Source: Massilia rhizosphaerae (GTDB lineage Bacteria; Pseudomonadota; Gammaproteobacteria; Burkholderiales; Burkholderiaceae_D). From it: a stretch of DNA of 64,000 bases. Below, in pieces: positions 21,605 to 30,338 of the stretch. The notes beneath the pieces were generated by a model. That model had not been told where the DNA came from. It saw nothing but the letters and a program-made list of their open reading frames with translations, and searched no databases. Numbering within the stretch: the first letter of the stretch is position 1; each line of letters opens with the position of its first letter. The stretch lies in NCBI RefSeq assembly GCF_016093545.1, contig NZ_JADKYX010000013.1, forward strand, positions 62,001 through 126,000, given 5' to 3'. A program made the translations under genes and the position numbers.

Positions 21605-21629
21605 TTCTTCATCCCGTTGGTCTTTCGTC

Positions 21630-22472
21630 ATGCGTCAATACCTGCAGTGCGGCCGTTTCGGCTATAACCTCGCCCAGCGGCCACTGGTCATGGGCATCCT
21701 CAACGTGACCCCGGATTCCTTTTCCGACGGCGGCCGCTACCAGGCCCTCGAATTCGCCGTGGAGCGGGCCGAACAGATGATCAAGGACGGCGTCGACATC
21801 ATCGACATCGGCGGCGAATCCACGCGTCCGGGCTCGCCCAGCGTGCCCGCCGACGAAGAACTGCGCCGGGTCATGCCGGCGCTTTATGCGTTGCGCGAAC
21901 TGGGCTATCCATTGTCGATCGACACGTGCAAGCCGGACGTGATGCGGGAGGCGATCATCGCGGGCGCCGACATGATCAACGATATCAACGGTTTCCGGGC
22001 GCCGGGCGCCATCGAGGCCGTGAAGGACAGCGACTGCGCGCTGTGCGTGATGCACATGCAGGGCACGCCCCAGGACATGCAGGTGCAGCCCGCGTATGGG
22101 GACGTGGTGGCCGATGTGATCGCCTTCCTGCGCGAGAGGATAGCTGCGCTGCTGGCGGCCGGCGTGGCGCGCGAACGCATCACGATCGATCCCGGATTTG
22201 GTTTTGGGAAGAGTGTCGCGCATAATTATGCTTTGCTCCAAAGCATAAGCCGCATGGAAAGTGAACTAGGCCAGCCGGTGTTGGCGGGGCTGTCGCGCAA
22301 ATCGATGATTGGCGCCGTGACGGGGCGCAGCGTGGAGCAGCGCCTGGCGGGCAGCCTGGCCGGCGCGCTCGCTGCGGTAGCGCAGGGCGCCCGGATCGTG
22401 CGGGTCCATGATGTGGCAGAGACGGTGGATGCGCTGAAGGTTTGGCAAGCGGCCACTACGAATAATCAATAG
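21630..22472 (+). CDS. folP: Dihydropteroate synthase FolP
   Basis: 280 aa from the ATG at 21630; an upstream GTG at 21594 lies in the terminator tail. TIM barrel with the conserved MGILNVTPDSFSDGG and GVDIIDIGGESTRPGS loops for pABA and pyrophosphate, DINGF, and the C-terminal RVHDVAETVDAL. It joins pABA to hydroxymethyl-dihydropterin pyrophosphate in folate synthesis and is the sulfonamide target. glmM follows 14 bp later. Confidence 0.97.
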   Translation: MRQYLQCGRFGYNLAQRPLVMGILNVTPDSFSDGGRYQALEFAVERAEQMIKDGVDIIDIGGESTRPGSPSVPADEELRRVMPALYALRELGYPLSIDTCKPDVMREAIIAGADMINDINGFRAPGAIEAVKDSDCALCVMHMQGTPQDMQVQPAYGDVVADVIAFLRERIAALLAAGVARERITIDPGFGFGKSVAHNYALLQSISRMESELGQPVLAGLSRKSMIGAVTGRSVEQRLAGSLAGALAAVAQGARIVRVHDVAETVDALKVWQAATTNNQ

Positions 22473-22486
22473 ATGAAGAGAATTTA

Positions 22487-23827
22487 ATGGCACGCAAATA
22501 TTTCGGTACCGATGGCGTACGCGGCCTGGTGGGCAAGTCGCCCATCACCCCTGATTTCGTGATGCGCCTGGGCTACGCGGCCGGCAAGGTGCTGGCCAAG
22601 GACAAGGCCGGCACGAGCGAGCGTCCCACGGTCCTGATCGGCAAGGACACGCGCATTTCCGGCTACATGCTGGAAGCGGCGCTGGAAGCGGGTTTCTCGG
22701 CGGCGGGCGTCGACGTGATGCTGGCCGGCCCGATGCCGACGCCCGCGATCGCCTACCTGACGCGCGCGCTGCGCCTGCAGGCCGGCGTCGTGATCTCGGC
22801 CTCGCACAATCCCTTCCAGGACAATGGCATCAAGTTCTTCTCCGGCCACGGCACCAAGCTGCCGGACGCCGTCGAGCTCGAAATCGAGGAGATGATCGAC
22901 CAGCCGATGGGCTGCGTGTCGTCGGAAAAACTGGGCCGTGCCACGCGCCTGCGCGATGCCCAGGGCCGTTACATCGAATTCTGCAAGAGCACGTTCCCGA
23001 ACGAACTCGACCTGCGCGGCCTCAAGATCGTCGTGGACTGCGCCCACGGCGCCGCGTACAACATCGCCCCGCACGTGTTCCATGAACTGGGTGCCGAGGT
23101 CGTGGAACTGGGCACCAAGCCGGACGGCTTCAACATCAACGACGGCGTCGGCGCCACGGCACCGAAGGCGATGGCCGCGGCCGTTCTCGAACACAAGGCC
23201 GATCTCGGCATCGCGCTGGACGGCGACGCCGACCGCCTGATCATGTGCGACGCCGAAGGCCGCCTGTACAACGGCGACGAGCTCCTCTACGTGATGGTGC
23301 GGGCGCGCATGGCGACGGGCCCGGTGGCCGGCGCCGTCGGCACCTTGATGACCAATATGGCGCTCGAAGTGGCGTTCAAGGACATGGGCATCGGCTTCGC
23401 GCGCGCGAAAGTCGGCGACCGTTATGTCCTGGAAATGATGCAGGAGCGGGGCTGGCTGCTGGGCGGCGAAGGCTCCGGCCACCTGCTGGCGCTGGACAAG
23501 CACACGACGGGCGACGGCATCGTCTCGGCGCTGCAGGTGCTGACCGCACTCAAGCGTTCCGACCGTGGGCTGGCCGATTGCTGCAGCGATCTGAAACTGT
23601 ATCCCCAGACGCTGATCAATGTCCGCGTGCAGCCAGGCACCGACTGGACGAAGAACGCCGCCGTCGTGACCGAGAAGGACCATGTCGAACGCGAACTGGG
23701 CGACGATGGCCGCGTCTTGATCCGTCCGTCGGGAACGGAACCGCTGGTACGCGTCATGGTGGAAGCGAAGAGCGCCGAACTGGCCGAAACGATGGCCAAA
23801 CGGATCGCCGCCCGCTTCGAAGTGTGA
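22487..23827 (+). CDS. glmM: Phosphoglucosamine mutase GlmM
   Basis: 446 aa, full length. The phosphoserine loop ISASHNPF (S106), the Mg-binding loop DGDADR and the C-terminal phosphate-binding RPSGTEPLVRVM are present. It converts GlcN-6-P to GlcN-1-P on the way to UDP-GlcNAc, the precursor of peptidoglycan, LPS and also of the WbpA pathway encoded at 42.9-47.1 kb. folP-glmM is a standard gene pair. Confidence 0.97.
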   Translation: MARKYFGTDGVRGLVGKSPITPDFVMRLGYAAGKVLAKDKAGTSERPTVLIGKDTRISGYMLEAALEAGFSAAGVDVMLAGPMPTPAIAYLTRALRLQAGVVISASHNPFQDNGIKFFSGHGTKLPDAVELEIEEMIDQPMGCVSSEKLGRATRLRDAQGRYIEFCKSTFPNELDLRGLKIVVDCAHGAAYNIAPHVFHELGAEVVELGTKPDGFNINDGVGATAPKAMAAAVLEHKADLGIALDGDADRLIMCDAEGRLYNGDELLYVMVRARMATGPVAGAVGTLMTNMALEVAFKDMGIGFARAKVGDRYVLEMMQERGWLLGGEGSGHLLALDKHTTGDGIVSALQVLTALKRSDRGLADCCSDLKLYPQTLINVRVQPGTDWTKNAAVVTEKDHVERELGDDGRVLIRPSGTEPLVRVMVEAKSAELAETMAKRIAARFEV

Positions 23828-23888
23828 CCTGTGCGGGGCGGGAGGCTTCATTGACGCTTACCGCCCGGCGGGGTATGATCGTTCCAAT

Positions 23889-23965
23889 CGGAGTGTAGCG
23901 CAGCCCGGTAGCGCACCTGCTTTGGGAGCAGGGGGTCCAAGGTTCGAATCCTTGTACTCCGACCA
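23889..23965 (+). tRNA. tRNA-Pro (anticodon UGG)
   Basis: 77 nt including an encoded CCA. Acceptor CGGAGTG/TACTCCG (G7-U66 wobble), anticodon stem CCTGC/GCAGG with loop TTTGGGA giving anticodon TGG, T-arm CAAGG-TTCGAAT-CCTTG. Confidence 0.97.
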
Positions 23966-24044
23966 CCGTTTTGCAAACGGGCTGTCGCGGACGGCCCGTT
24001 TTCATTTGTGAAGACCGGCCCCTGCCGTCCGGTCCTTCCTTGCA

Positions 24045-24121
24045 CTGCCCATAGCTCAGTTGGATAGAGCAGCAGCCTTCTAAGCTGCGGGTCACAGGTT
24101 CGATTCCTGTTGGGCAGGCCA
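24045..24121 (+). tRNA. tRNA-Arg (anticodon UCU)
   Basis: 77 nt including CCA. Acceptor CTGCCCA/TGGGCAG, anticodon stem GCAGC/GCTGC with loop CTTCTAA giving anticodon TCT, T-arm ACAGG-TTCGATT-CCTGT. It lies at the border between the core block and the accessory middle of the window; no integrase gene or duplicated tRNA 3' end was seen nearby. Confidence 0.97.
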
Positions 24122-24135
24122 ATCTATTTGGTGCC

Positions 24136-24324
24136 TTACCAAGCGTTTGCGCCTCGGCGCTTCGGCGTGCCAATTGCATGCTGGATGACCATGAAGCGGC
24201 CGTCGAGCAGACGCAGGCCGCCGAACCGCCGCGCGTCGGCTTCCAGTTGCTGCTTGACGCCCGCCGCGACGTCCGCGCCGGATGCCGGGAACGTATCGAC
24301 GACGGTGGGCGTAGCCGGGCTCAT
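24136..24324 (-). CDS. Small ORF coupled to the GH1-like gene, unknown
   Basis: 62 aa. Its ATG overlaps the stop of the upstream glycosidase gene (ATGA), a typical sign of translational coupling. The protein is soluble, with a helix-like stretch (GADVAAGVKQQLEADARRF) followed by GGLRLLDGRFMVIQHAIG and a basic end. No family is recognised; it could be a small partner of the glycosidase or the start of a gene cut off by past rearrangement next to the tRNA, whose end is only 15 bp away. Confidence 0.4.
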   Translation of the reverse strand: MSPATPTVVDTFPASGADVAAGVKQQLEADARRFGGLRLLDGRFMVIQHAIGTPKRRGANAW

Positions 24325-25622
24325 TCGCGCTCTTCGGTGCGCGGGGCCATGGTCGCATTCTCGTCGAACGGCCAGCCGCTGGGCGGCGGCACGTGGCGCT
24401 GGAATTCGTGCGGCATCACGATCGGCACCTGCAGGCAGACGCTCTGCGTGGGCAGCACTTCCATCCAGGCGCGCACGAGTTCCTTGTAGGCGATGCCGAC
24501 GGGGCGGATCTTGCGGTCGAGGTCGTACAAGCCGAGCGAGTTGACATTGCCGTTGTTCTCGCGCAGGGCCGTGTCCCAGTCGACCTGGTCCGTCAGCGAA
24601 TACCACGTGAAGCCGACGAGCGGCACGCCATTGTTGCGCACGCGCAGGACGTTGGCCCATTCCTTGCGCAGCCAGTGCACAGCCTCGTCGCCGCGCGGCC
24701 CTTCGCACAGATTCGTTTCCGTGTGCATCACGGGCAGCCGGTAGCGGTTGTAGTACTGGTGCGTGATGACGGCATAGCCGAAGATTTCACCGGCCGCGCG
24801 CGTCAATCCGTCCGCCGACACGTAGTGCTCGTTGGTCTGGTAATAATCGTTGCCCATGATGCAGTGGTGCTTCAGATTATTATTCAGGAAGAAATGGTAT
24901 TCCTCGCGCGTCATCCCGTTGTCCATCATGTATTCGTACATTTCCGAATCCACACGGCGGCCGTAATTCAGGTCGAGCGAGAGAAAGCGCCGCGCGTTGT
25001 ACAACTCGGCGGGGCCGATGGCGGATGGACTTTCGGCGTGAAAGTATTCCGTCGATTCGCTCTGGATGAACAAGGCGTCGGGACGGACTTTCAGAATGGC
25101 GTGCATGGCGAGGATGTTCGCCTTGACGAGATTCTTCGTCGCGGTGACGTAGGCGCGGTCCGTCGTCATCTGCTCGTTCCACCAGCCGTACAGGGCGGAA
25201 AAGAGGGCGCAGATCGACATCTCGTTGATCGGCGTGTACAACTGCAGCCACGGATAGCGCCGCGCGAACGTGCCGGCATAATCGGCGAACAACTCGGGAA
25301 AATCCGGGTTCTGGAAGTTGCCGAGCCAGTCGGGCAGGCCGAAGTGGCACAGGTCCACGATCGATGCGATATTGCGCTGGCGCAGATCGTTGAGCGACAG
25401 ATCCGCGAATTCCCAGTCGTAGCGTTTCGGGCCGAGCCAGGCCTTGTGCAGCGGCGGGCCGTAGCGCAAGACCTTCAGGCCGAGTTCCTGGACGAGGTCG
25501 AAGTCCGTGCGCCAATGCTTGTAATGGCCGCACTTTTCCATCTCGTCCATCCGAACCCGACCGTTGTCGATCGTCGGAATGCTGTTTTCGATCCCTGTAG
25601 CGAAAATAAATCCAGGCGACAT
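24321..25622 (-). CDS. Glycoside hydrolase family 1-like protein
   Basis: 433 aa. The TIM-barrel pattern of family GH1 is visible: acid/base Glu in YTPINEMS (E134) and nucleophile Glu in MHTETN (E302), with HWRTDFDLVQELGLKVLRYG as the early barrel strands and WYSLTDQVDWDTAL near the end. It is a little shorter than typical 450-480-aa beta-glucosidases. No signal peptide, so cytoplasmic. Starts at an ATG behind AAGGAGAGG. The substrate is unknown; the polysaccharide locus nearby may be relevant but a TonB-like gene and an IS lie between. Several low-GC codons (ATA, TTA-like runs) differ from the neighbours. Confidence 0.75.
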   Translation of the reverse strand: MSPGFIFATGIENSIPTIDNGRVRMDEMEKCGHYKHWRTDFDLVQELGLKVLRYGPPLHKAWLGPKRYDWEFADLSLNDLRQRNIASIVDLCHFGLPDWLGNFQNPDFPELFADYAGTFARRYPWLQLYTPINEMSICALFSALYGWWNEQMTTDRAYVTATKNLVKANILAMHAILKVRPDALFIQSESTEYFHAESPSAIGPAELYNARRFLSLDLNYGRRVDSEMYEYMMDNGMTREEYHFFLNNNLKHHCIMGNDYYQTNEHYVSADGLTRAAGEIFGYAVITHQYYNRYRLPVMHTETNLCEGPRGDEAVHWLRKEWANVLRVRNNGVPLVGFTWYSLTDQVDWDTALRENNGNVNSLGLYDLDRKIRPVGIAYKELVRAWMEVLPTQSVCLQVPIVMPHEFQRHVPPPSGWPFDENATMAPRTEERE

Positions 25623-25772
25623 GCGAACCTCTCCTTGCTGATCGGTCCAATTTATTGTAGCCGGGATTGCAAATAGCGTTCCGAACCGTGCGCACCCCCT
25701 TTACTGTCGCGTGTAAGCTGTGCTATCAATTCGTCAACATTTCACCGTGTATCCCTGACGCTCACGACCAGC

Positions 25773-27245
25773 ATGCCCAACGCCACCGCGGCACGCGCCG
25801 CCTCATCCATGGACGCATCCGAGCGCCGGCTGGCAATGGGTGTGCTGGTTTCCGTGCTGCTGCACGCACTCGTGCTGTCTTTGCAGTTCGGCATTCCCGG
25901 CCTGCGGCCCGGGTCCGCCGGGCCGATCACCGTCCGGCTGGCCCCTGCGCCTACCGTCACCCTTGCGCCGCCGGTGCCGGTGCCGGTGCCCGTGCCGACG
26001 CCGCCGCCACCCGTCGCGGCGCATCCGGTTGTCCAGGCGCAGCCGACGCCGGCGCCGTTGCCATTGCCTGAGGTGCCGCATCAGGGGTTCAGACTCGTCG
26101 ATCCCGTCGCGCCTGCGCCACCGCCGGCCGTGCCGACGCCTGTACCCGCGCCGCCGCCGCGACGCGTCGTCAAGCGGCGCCGCAAGCCGCCGGCCACGCA
26201 CGTGGCGGACGGCCTGCACGCGCGCGTGATCGCGCAGGAAGCGCATCGGGACAACACGTTCGACGTGCCGCTGCCGGCCGTGGCACCCGATCCCGCACCG
26301 GACCCGCTGGCGCGTACCGAACCGCCGCCCGCGCCCGCGCCTACGCCCGACAAGGCCGTCGACGACGACGCTGCAACCGGGACCGAGGCTCGGGCCGAGC
26401 GCGCCCGCCTGGCCGACGAACGCGAGCGCGAACAGGAGCGCCGGCGCGAAGCGGACGAAGCCCGCCTGCGCCAGGACGCCGAAGCCAGGCTGCGCGCCGA
26501 GGCCGAGGTGCAGCGGCAGCGCCTCGCCGAGCAGTCCGCGCAATTCGAGACGGCGTTGGCCGACGAAGCGCAGGCGCGCGCCCGCCAGGAGGAAGAACAG
26601 CGTTTGGCCGAACAGCAACGCGCGGCGCAGCAGGCCGAGCAGGAACGTGCGCAGCAGTTGGCGGAGCAGCAGCGCATCCAGCAGGAACAGGAGCGCACAC
26701 GACAGATGGAGGAGCAGCGCCGCGCGGCAGAAAACGCGCGCCAGCAATTGGCGGAACAGGAGCGTGCCCGCCAACTGGCCGACGAACGCTTGCGCCAGGA
26801 GCGTGCACAGCAGGCTGAACAGGCCGCACGCCGTCAGGCCGAGGAGAGCGCCCGGCTCGCGCAAGAGCAGGCGCGCCGCGACCGCGAACGGGACCTGGCC
26901 GGCGGGCCGGCGCCGACGGCTGCGCCGGGGCCGGCACGCGCGGGCGATGGCGCGGGGCCGGGCAACGGCACGGTCGGGCGCGCCGCGCTGGGCAGCGACC
27001 TGGGCTCGCGTGCGCACGAGCTGATGCGCGGCATCGACATCCTGAAATCCGTGCCGCAGGCCGTGCGCCCGGCCGAGGACGCCGCACGCACGCTGCGGCG
27101 CGCGCTCGCGCAGGCCGCGCGTCACGACATTCCGCTGCGCATGTACATCGACAGCGTGCGCCAGAAGATCGAGCGCAACGCGGTCCTGAGCGAGGGGCAG
27201 CTGGCGGCCGGCGTCGTGCGCATCGACCCCAACGTTCATTGCTGA
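25773..27245 (+). pseudogene. TonB/TolA-like energy transducer, N-terminal part (cut by IS)
   Basis: Open for 490 aa: a short cytoplasmic N-terminus, one membrane helix (about 21-38, VLVSVLLHALVLSLQFG), a proline-rich periplasmic stretch (about 50-165, PVPVPVPTPPPP), a long Q/E/R/A-rich coiled coil (about 195-370) and the first strands of a TonB C-terminal domain (MYIDSVRQKIERN). The frame leaves the gene at about 27236 and stops nine bases into the IS. The missing strands lie at 28785-29006. Whether the truncated protein is made and acts as a dominant fragment is unknown; it lacks the part that would contact an outer-membrane partner. Confidence 0.85.
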
Positions 27246-27489
27246 GCGTCGCGATGCCACCCCGGGACATGAAAGACAGTTGAGGGTGGAAGGTCGGCGA
27301 TAGAGGTCGAGCTGTAATCGTGGAGGATCGTACCCCGACCCTAACGTGACCCGCGCAGCTGACTCGTACCCCGGATTGCGTCTCAGAGAGCGAACGTTAA
27401 GCAGGCCGTTGGCGACTTGTCGCCTTCAGGCTCCTTCAGCTTTGCGCATCGCCGCCTTCCACTTTTGACTTATAGCGGAAGGAGGCGAG
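27246..27489 (+). ncRNA. Candidate bridge RNA region of the IS110 element
   Basis: Non-coding left end of the IS. It holds hairpin elements: GTCGAGCTG/CAGCTGAC around 27306-27363 (one bulge), GGCGAC-TT-GTCGCC near 27410-27425, and a direct repeat TCGTACCCCG. Within the first stem-loop, 27336-27351 matches the uninterrupted target (27224-27236 joined to 28785-28787) at 13 of 16 bases, the kind of match expected of a left-target guide. GCTGAC (27358-27363) is complementary to GTCAGC just right of the insertion. By family knowledge (IS621-type bridge RNAs); the exact RNA ends are not determinable here. Confidence 0.4.
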
Positions 27490-28710
27490 ATGGAATTGAC
27501 GACGCTCCACAAACGTGTGATTGGCCTAGACGTGCACCAGGCGCAAATTACGGCTTGTGCGATTGTTCAGGACGAGTCCGGGGAAAGCCGGATCGAGCAG
27601 CGGCAGTTCGGCACTTTCAAACGCGATCGCCGGGCCCTGGCCGAATGGGCTCTGCAACTGCGAGCCGAACTGGTCGTTATGGAAAGCACGGGCATTTACT
27701 GGAAGAGCCCGTACGCCGCGTTGGAAGCGACCGGCATCAAGACGCTGGTTGTCAACGCCAAGCATGTCAAGAATGTGCCGGGCCGCAAGACCGACATCGG
27801 CGATGCTCAGTGGCTCGCCACCCTGGCGCGGGCCGGGCTGTTGCGTGGATCGTTCATTCCACCGGCGCAATTGCGTGAGCTGCGTCTGATTTCGCGCCAG
27901 CGCCAAAAGCTGGTCGGGCAACTCGCGGCGGAAAAGAATCGTCTGCACAAAGTGCTGACCGACAGCGGCATCCGGTTGGGCGTGGTCGTCAGCGATGTGC
28001 ATGGAGCCGCGGCGCGCAAGATGGTCAAGGCGCTGATCGCCGGCGCTCCGGTGCACGATATCCTCGAACTGGCCAGCAAACGCTTCAAGGCCAGCCGCGA
28101 AGAACTGTTCGACGCTTTGCAAGGCGACCTGACGTCGAGCCACCGCTTCGTCCTTGGCGAGCTCATGCAACACATCGAAGAGATCGAAGCGCGGATCACC
28201 CGCTTCGATCATCAATTGCTAGCCGGGATGGTCGAGCACCGAAACGCGATGGCGCTATTGCAGACGTTACCAGGTATCGACGTCATCGGCGCAGCGATGC
28301 TGCTCGTCGAGATCGGCACCGACATGACCGCGTTCGGCAGCCCCGATCGCCTTGCCTCCTGGGTTGGCGTCTGCCCCGGCAACAACGAATCGGCGGGGAA
28401 GCGAAAATCCGGACGGGTCGGTAAAGGCAACCCTTACGTACGGCGCCTGTTGTGCGAATTCGCCCACTCCGCCAGTCGCACGACCTGCGTGTTCAAATCG
28501 AAGTTTCAAGCATTGCTGATTCGGCGCGGTCACAAACGATCGATCATCGCCATCGCCCACAAGTTGTTACGCACCATCTTCTTCATGCTCCAGCGTGGCC
28601 AGTATTACCGGGATAGCGCCACCAATTATGAAGAACTGTCGGTCAGGAAGAACGCTCCACGCTGGATCAAGTCACTGGTCAAGTTCGGGTTGATTCCTCA
28701 ACCTGTCTGA
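27490..28710 (+). CDS. IS110-family transposase (bridge-RNA-guided recombinase type)
   Basis: 406 aa. The N-terminal RuvC-like DEDD domain has D14 (IGLDVH), E65 (VMESTGIYW), D102 and D105 (RKTDIGDAQWL). A central coiled coil follows (about 225-245). The C-terminal Tnp domain carries the catalytic Ser candidate S301 in PGNNESAGKRKSG. ATG at 27490 behind GGAAGGAGGCGAG, an unusually strong ribosome site. All key residues are intact, so the element is probably still active. Its base composition is more balanced than that of the neighbouring genes. Confidence 0.93.
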   Translation: MELTTLHKRVIGLDVHQAQITACAIVQDESGESRIEQRQFGTFKRDRRALAEWALQLRAELVVMESTGIYWKSPYAALEATGIKTLVVNAKHVKNVPGRKTDIGDAQWLATLARAGLLRGSFIPPAQLRELRLISRQRQKLVGQLAAEKNRLHKVLTDSGIRLGVVVSDVHGAAARKMVKALIAGAPVHDILELASKRFKASREELFDALQGDLTSSHRFVLGELMQHIEEIEARITRFDHQLLAGMVEHRNAMALLQTLPGIDVIGAAMLLVEIGTDMTAFGSPDRLASWVGVCPGNNESAGKRKSGRVGKGNPYVRRLLCEFAHSASRTTCVFKSKFQALLIRRGHKRSIIAIAHKLLRTIFFMLQRGQYYRDSATNYEELSVRKNAPRWIKSLVKFGLIPQPV

Positions 28711-28784
28711 TCCAGCGTGCGCTCACATCGATGGCCTTCGATGGCCAGGGCAACTCACGCCCCGACCATCATGTCTTTCACGTT

Positions 28785-29006
28785 ATCGTCAGCGTGGCGA
28801 TCCGCAGCGACGGCAGCGTCGAGGACGTGGTCATCCTTCGCTCCAGCGGGCGCGCCGACATCGACGAATTCGTGCGCCGCGTCGTGCGGCTGAACGCGCG
28901 CTACTCGGTGTTTCCGCCGAACGTCGCGGCGAATTACGACGTGGTCGAATTGCGGCGCGTGTGGCGCTTCGCCGGCGCCCTGCGCCTGCTGGAAGAGATG
29001 CGCTGA
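28785..29006 (+). pseudogene. TonB/TolA-like energy transducer, C-terminal remnant
   Basis: 73 codons, in frame with 25773-27236 once the IS is removed. IVSVAIRSDGSVEDVVILRSSGRADIDEFVRRVVRLNARYSVFPPN...RRVWRF is the body of a TonB C-terminal domain. An open frame reaches back to 28731 inside the IS, so a 91-aa product could in theory be made, but it would lack a membrane anchor. The uninterrupted gene would encode 561 aa. Confidence 0.85.
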
Positions 29007-29129
29007 CGACCGCCGGCGCCCGCGGTTGACCTATGCCTGGTGCTTGACGTGCGCCAAAGTCCTGCCGGTTGAGCGGCTTACCCTGACTCTGATTGCCAGA
29101 GGTTGGCAGCCCATTTCGACAGGCAACAC

Positions 29130-30281
29130 ATGAATGCTTCCATCACGCAATTTCTAAGATTCGCCGCGGTCCGGATCCCGGCCGTGGCCCTGCCATGGTT
29201 GTTCGCCGGCCTGCTCGCGGGCTGTGCGCCCACCATCCATTTCCGTTCGCAAGACCAGGCCGGGGCGGACGAACCCGCGCCGCCGACGGAAATGATCACG
29301 GAACGGCTGATCGCGGCGGAACGCCAGCGGCATCAGGTGCGCGCCAACGAAGACCTGGAACAACTGCTGGTGCCGAACCCGCCGCCGTACGCGATCGGCA
29401 GCGGCGACATCCTGGCGATCGTCGTGTGGGACCACCCCGAGCTGACGGGCGGTCTCGTCACGGCGGCCAACGCCGATCCCGCCTTGGCCGCGGCCGCGGC
29501 CACGAACGCGAATGCGGCGCCGCAGGGCTTCGTCGTCGACCACCAGGGCCGCATCCAGTTCCCGCTGGCCGGGCTCCTGCGCGTCGAAGGGCTGACGGAA
29601 GAGCAGGCGCGCGCACTGCTGACGTCACGGCTCGCGAAGTATCTCGCGAACCCGAACGTGACGCTGCGCGTACAGGCCTACCGCAGCAAGCGTGTGTACA
29701 TCGACGGCGAGGTCAAGTCGCCCGGCCTGCAGGCCATCAACGACATCCCGATGACGCTGGTCGAAGCCATCAACCGCGCCGGCGGCCTGCTGCCCACGGC
29801 CGACCAGAGCCGCATCGAACTGGAACGCGGCAAGGCGCATTACGCGATCAACCTGCGCGACCTGGTCCAGAAGAACATCAATCCCGGCCTCGTGATGCTC
29901 GCGCCGGGCGACGTCGTGCGCGTGCACTCGCGCGACGAAAGCAAGGTGTTCGTGTCGGGCGAGGTCGTCACGCCCAAGGCGCTGACCATGCACGACGGCC
30001 GCCTGACGCTCAACGAAGCGCTGGGGGAGAGCGGCGGCATCAGCCCCCTGAGCGGCGACGCGCGCCAGGTCTACGTGGTGCGCAAGACGCCGCAGCGCAC
30101 GCGCGTGTTCCAGCTCGACGCGCGCGTGGCCGGATCGCTGGCGATGGCCGAAGCGTTCGAGCTGCAACCCAAGGACATCGTGTACGTGGCGGCGACGCCG
30201 TTGGCCAACTGGAACCGCAACCTGAGCCTCCTGTTCCCGGGCGCGCTGACGTCGGCGGTGAACGCGGCCAACCGGCCTTGA
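29130..30281 (+). CDS. Polysaccharide export outer-membrane lipoprotein (Wza type)
   Basis: 383 aa from the ATG at 29130; a TTG at 29103 is an alternative. The lipoprotein signal ends LLAGC (C32). A Poly_export domain follows (YAIGSGDILAIVVWDHPELTG, DHQGRIQFPLAGLLRVEGLTEEQARALL) and SLBB repeats (VYIDGEVKSPGLQAINDIPMTLVEAINRAGG, VFVSGEVVTPKALTMHDGRLTLNEALGESGG). Such proteins form the octameric outer-membrane channel for capsule or exopolysaccharide. It is paired with the Wzc-type kinase 57 bp downstream. Confidence 0.93.
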   Translation: MNASITQFLRFAAVRIPAVALPWLFAGLLAGCAPTIHFRSQDQAGADEPAPPTEMITERLIAAERQRHQVRANEDLEQLLVPNPPPYAIGSGDILAIVVWDHPELTGGLVTAANADPALAAAAATNANAAPQGFVVDHQGRIQFPLAGLLRVEGLTEEQARALLTSRLAKYLANPNVTLRVQAYRSKRVYIDGEVKSPGLQAINDIPMTLVEAINRAGGLLPTADQSRIELERGKAHYAINLRDLVQKNINPGLVMLAPGDVVRVHSRDESKVFVSGEVVTPKALTMHDGRLTLNEALGESGGISPLSGDARQVYVVRKTPQRTRVFQLDARVAGSLAMAEAFELQPKDIVYVAATPLANWNRNLSLLFPGALTSAVNAANRP

Positions 30282-30338
30282 CCCCATCGTCCACGCCCAT
30301 TCCGTCATGCCTGCCCATGCCGATCCACGGAGCACCCC

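Larger units (their letters stand above)
27237..28784 (+). mobile_element. IS110-family insertion sequence, 1,548 bp
   Basis: The element carries one DEDD-type transposase gene and splits the TonB-like gene. ACGTT stands at both junctions (27232-27236 and 28780-28784). Keeping one copy joins the two gene parts in frame as RIDPNV-IVSVAIRSDG, which fixes the ends to within that repeat. No terminal inverted repeats are present; a 9-bp subterminal pair (TGAAAGACA at 27270-27278, TGTCTTTCA at 28772-28780) is placed asymmetrically. About 250 nt of non-coding DNA precede the transposase gene and about 75 follow it, the layout of the IS110 group, whose left end encodes a bridge RNA. Confidence 0.88.

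Noticed and set aside
24045..24121. tRNA-Arg as a proven island attachment site
   Set aside because: No integrase and no repeated tRNA end were seen; kept only as a question in the findings.
28731..28784. Independent small gene starting at 28731
   Set aside because: Its first codons are IS DNA; the remainder is the TonB C-terminal remnant, in frame with the upstream part.
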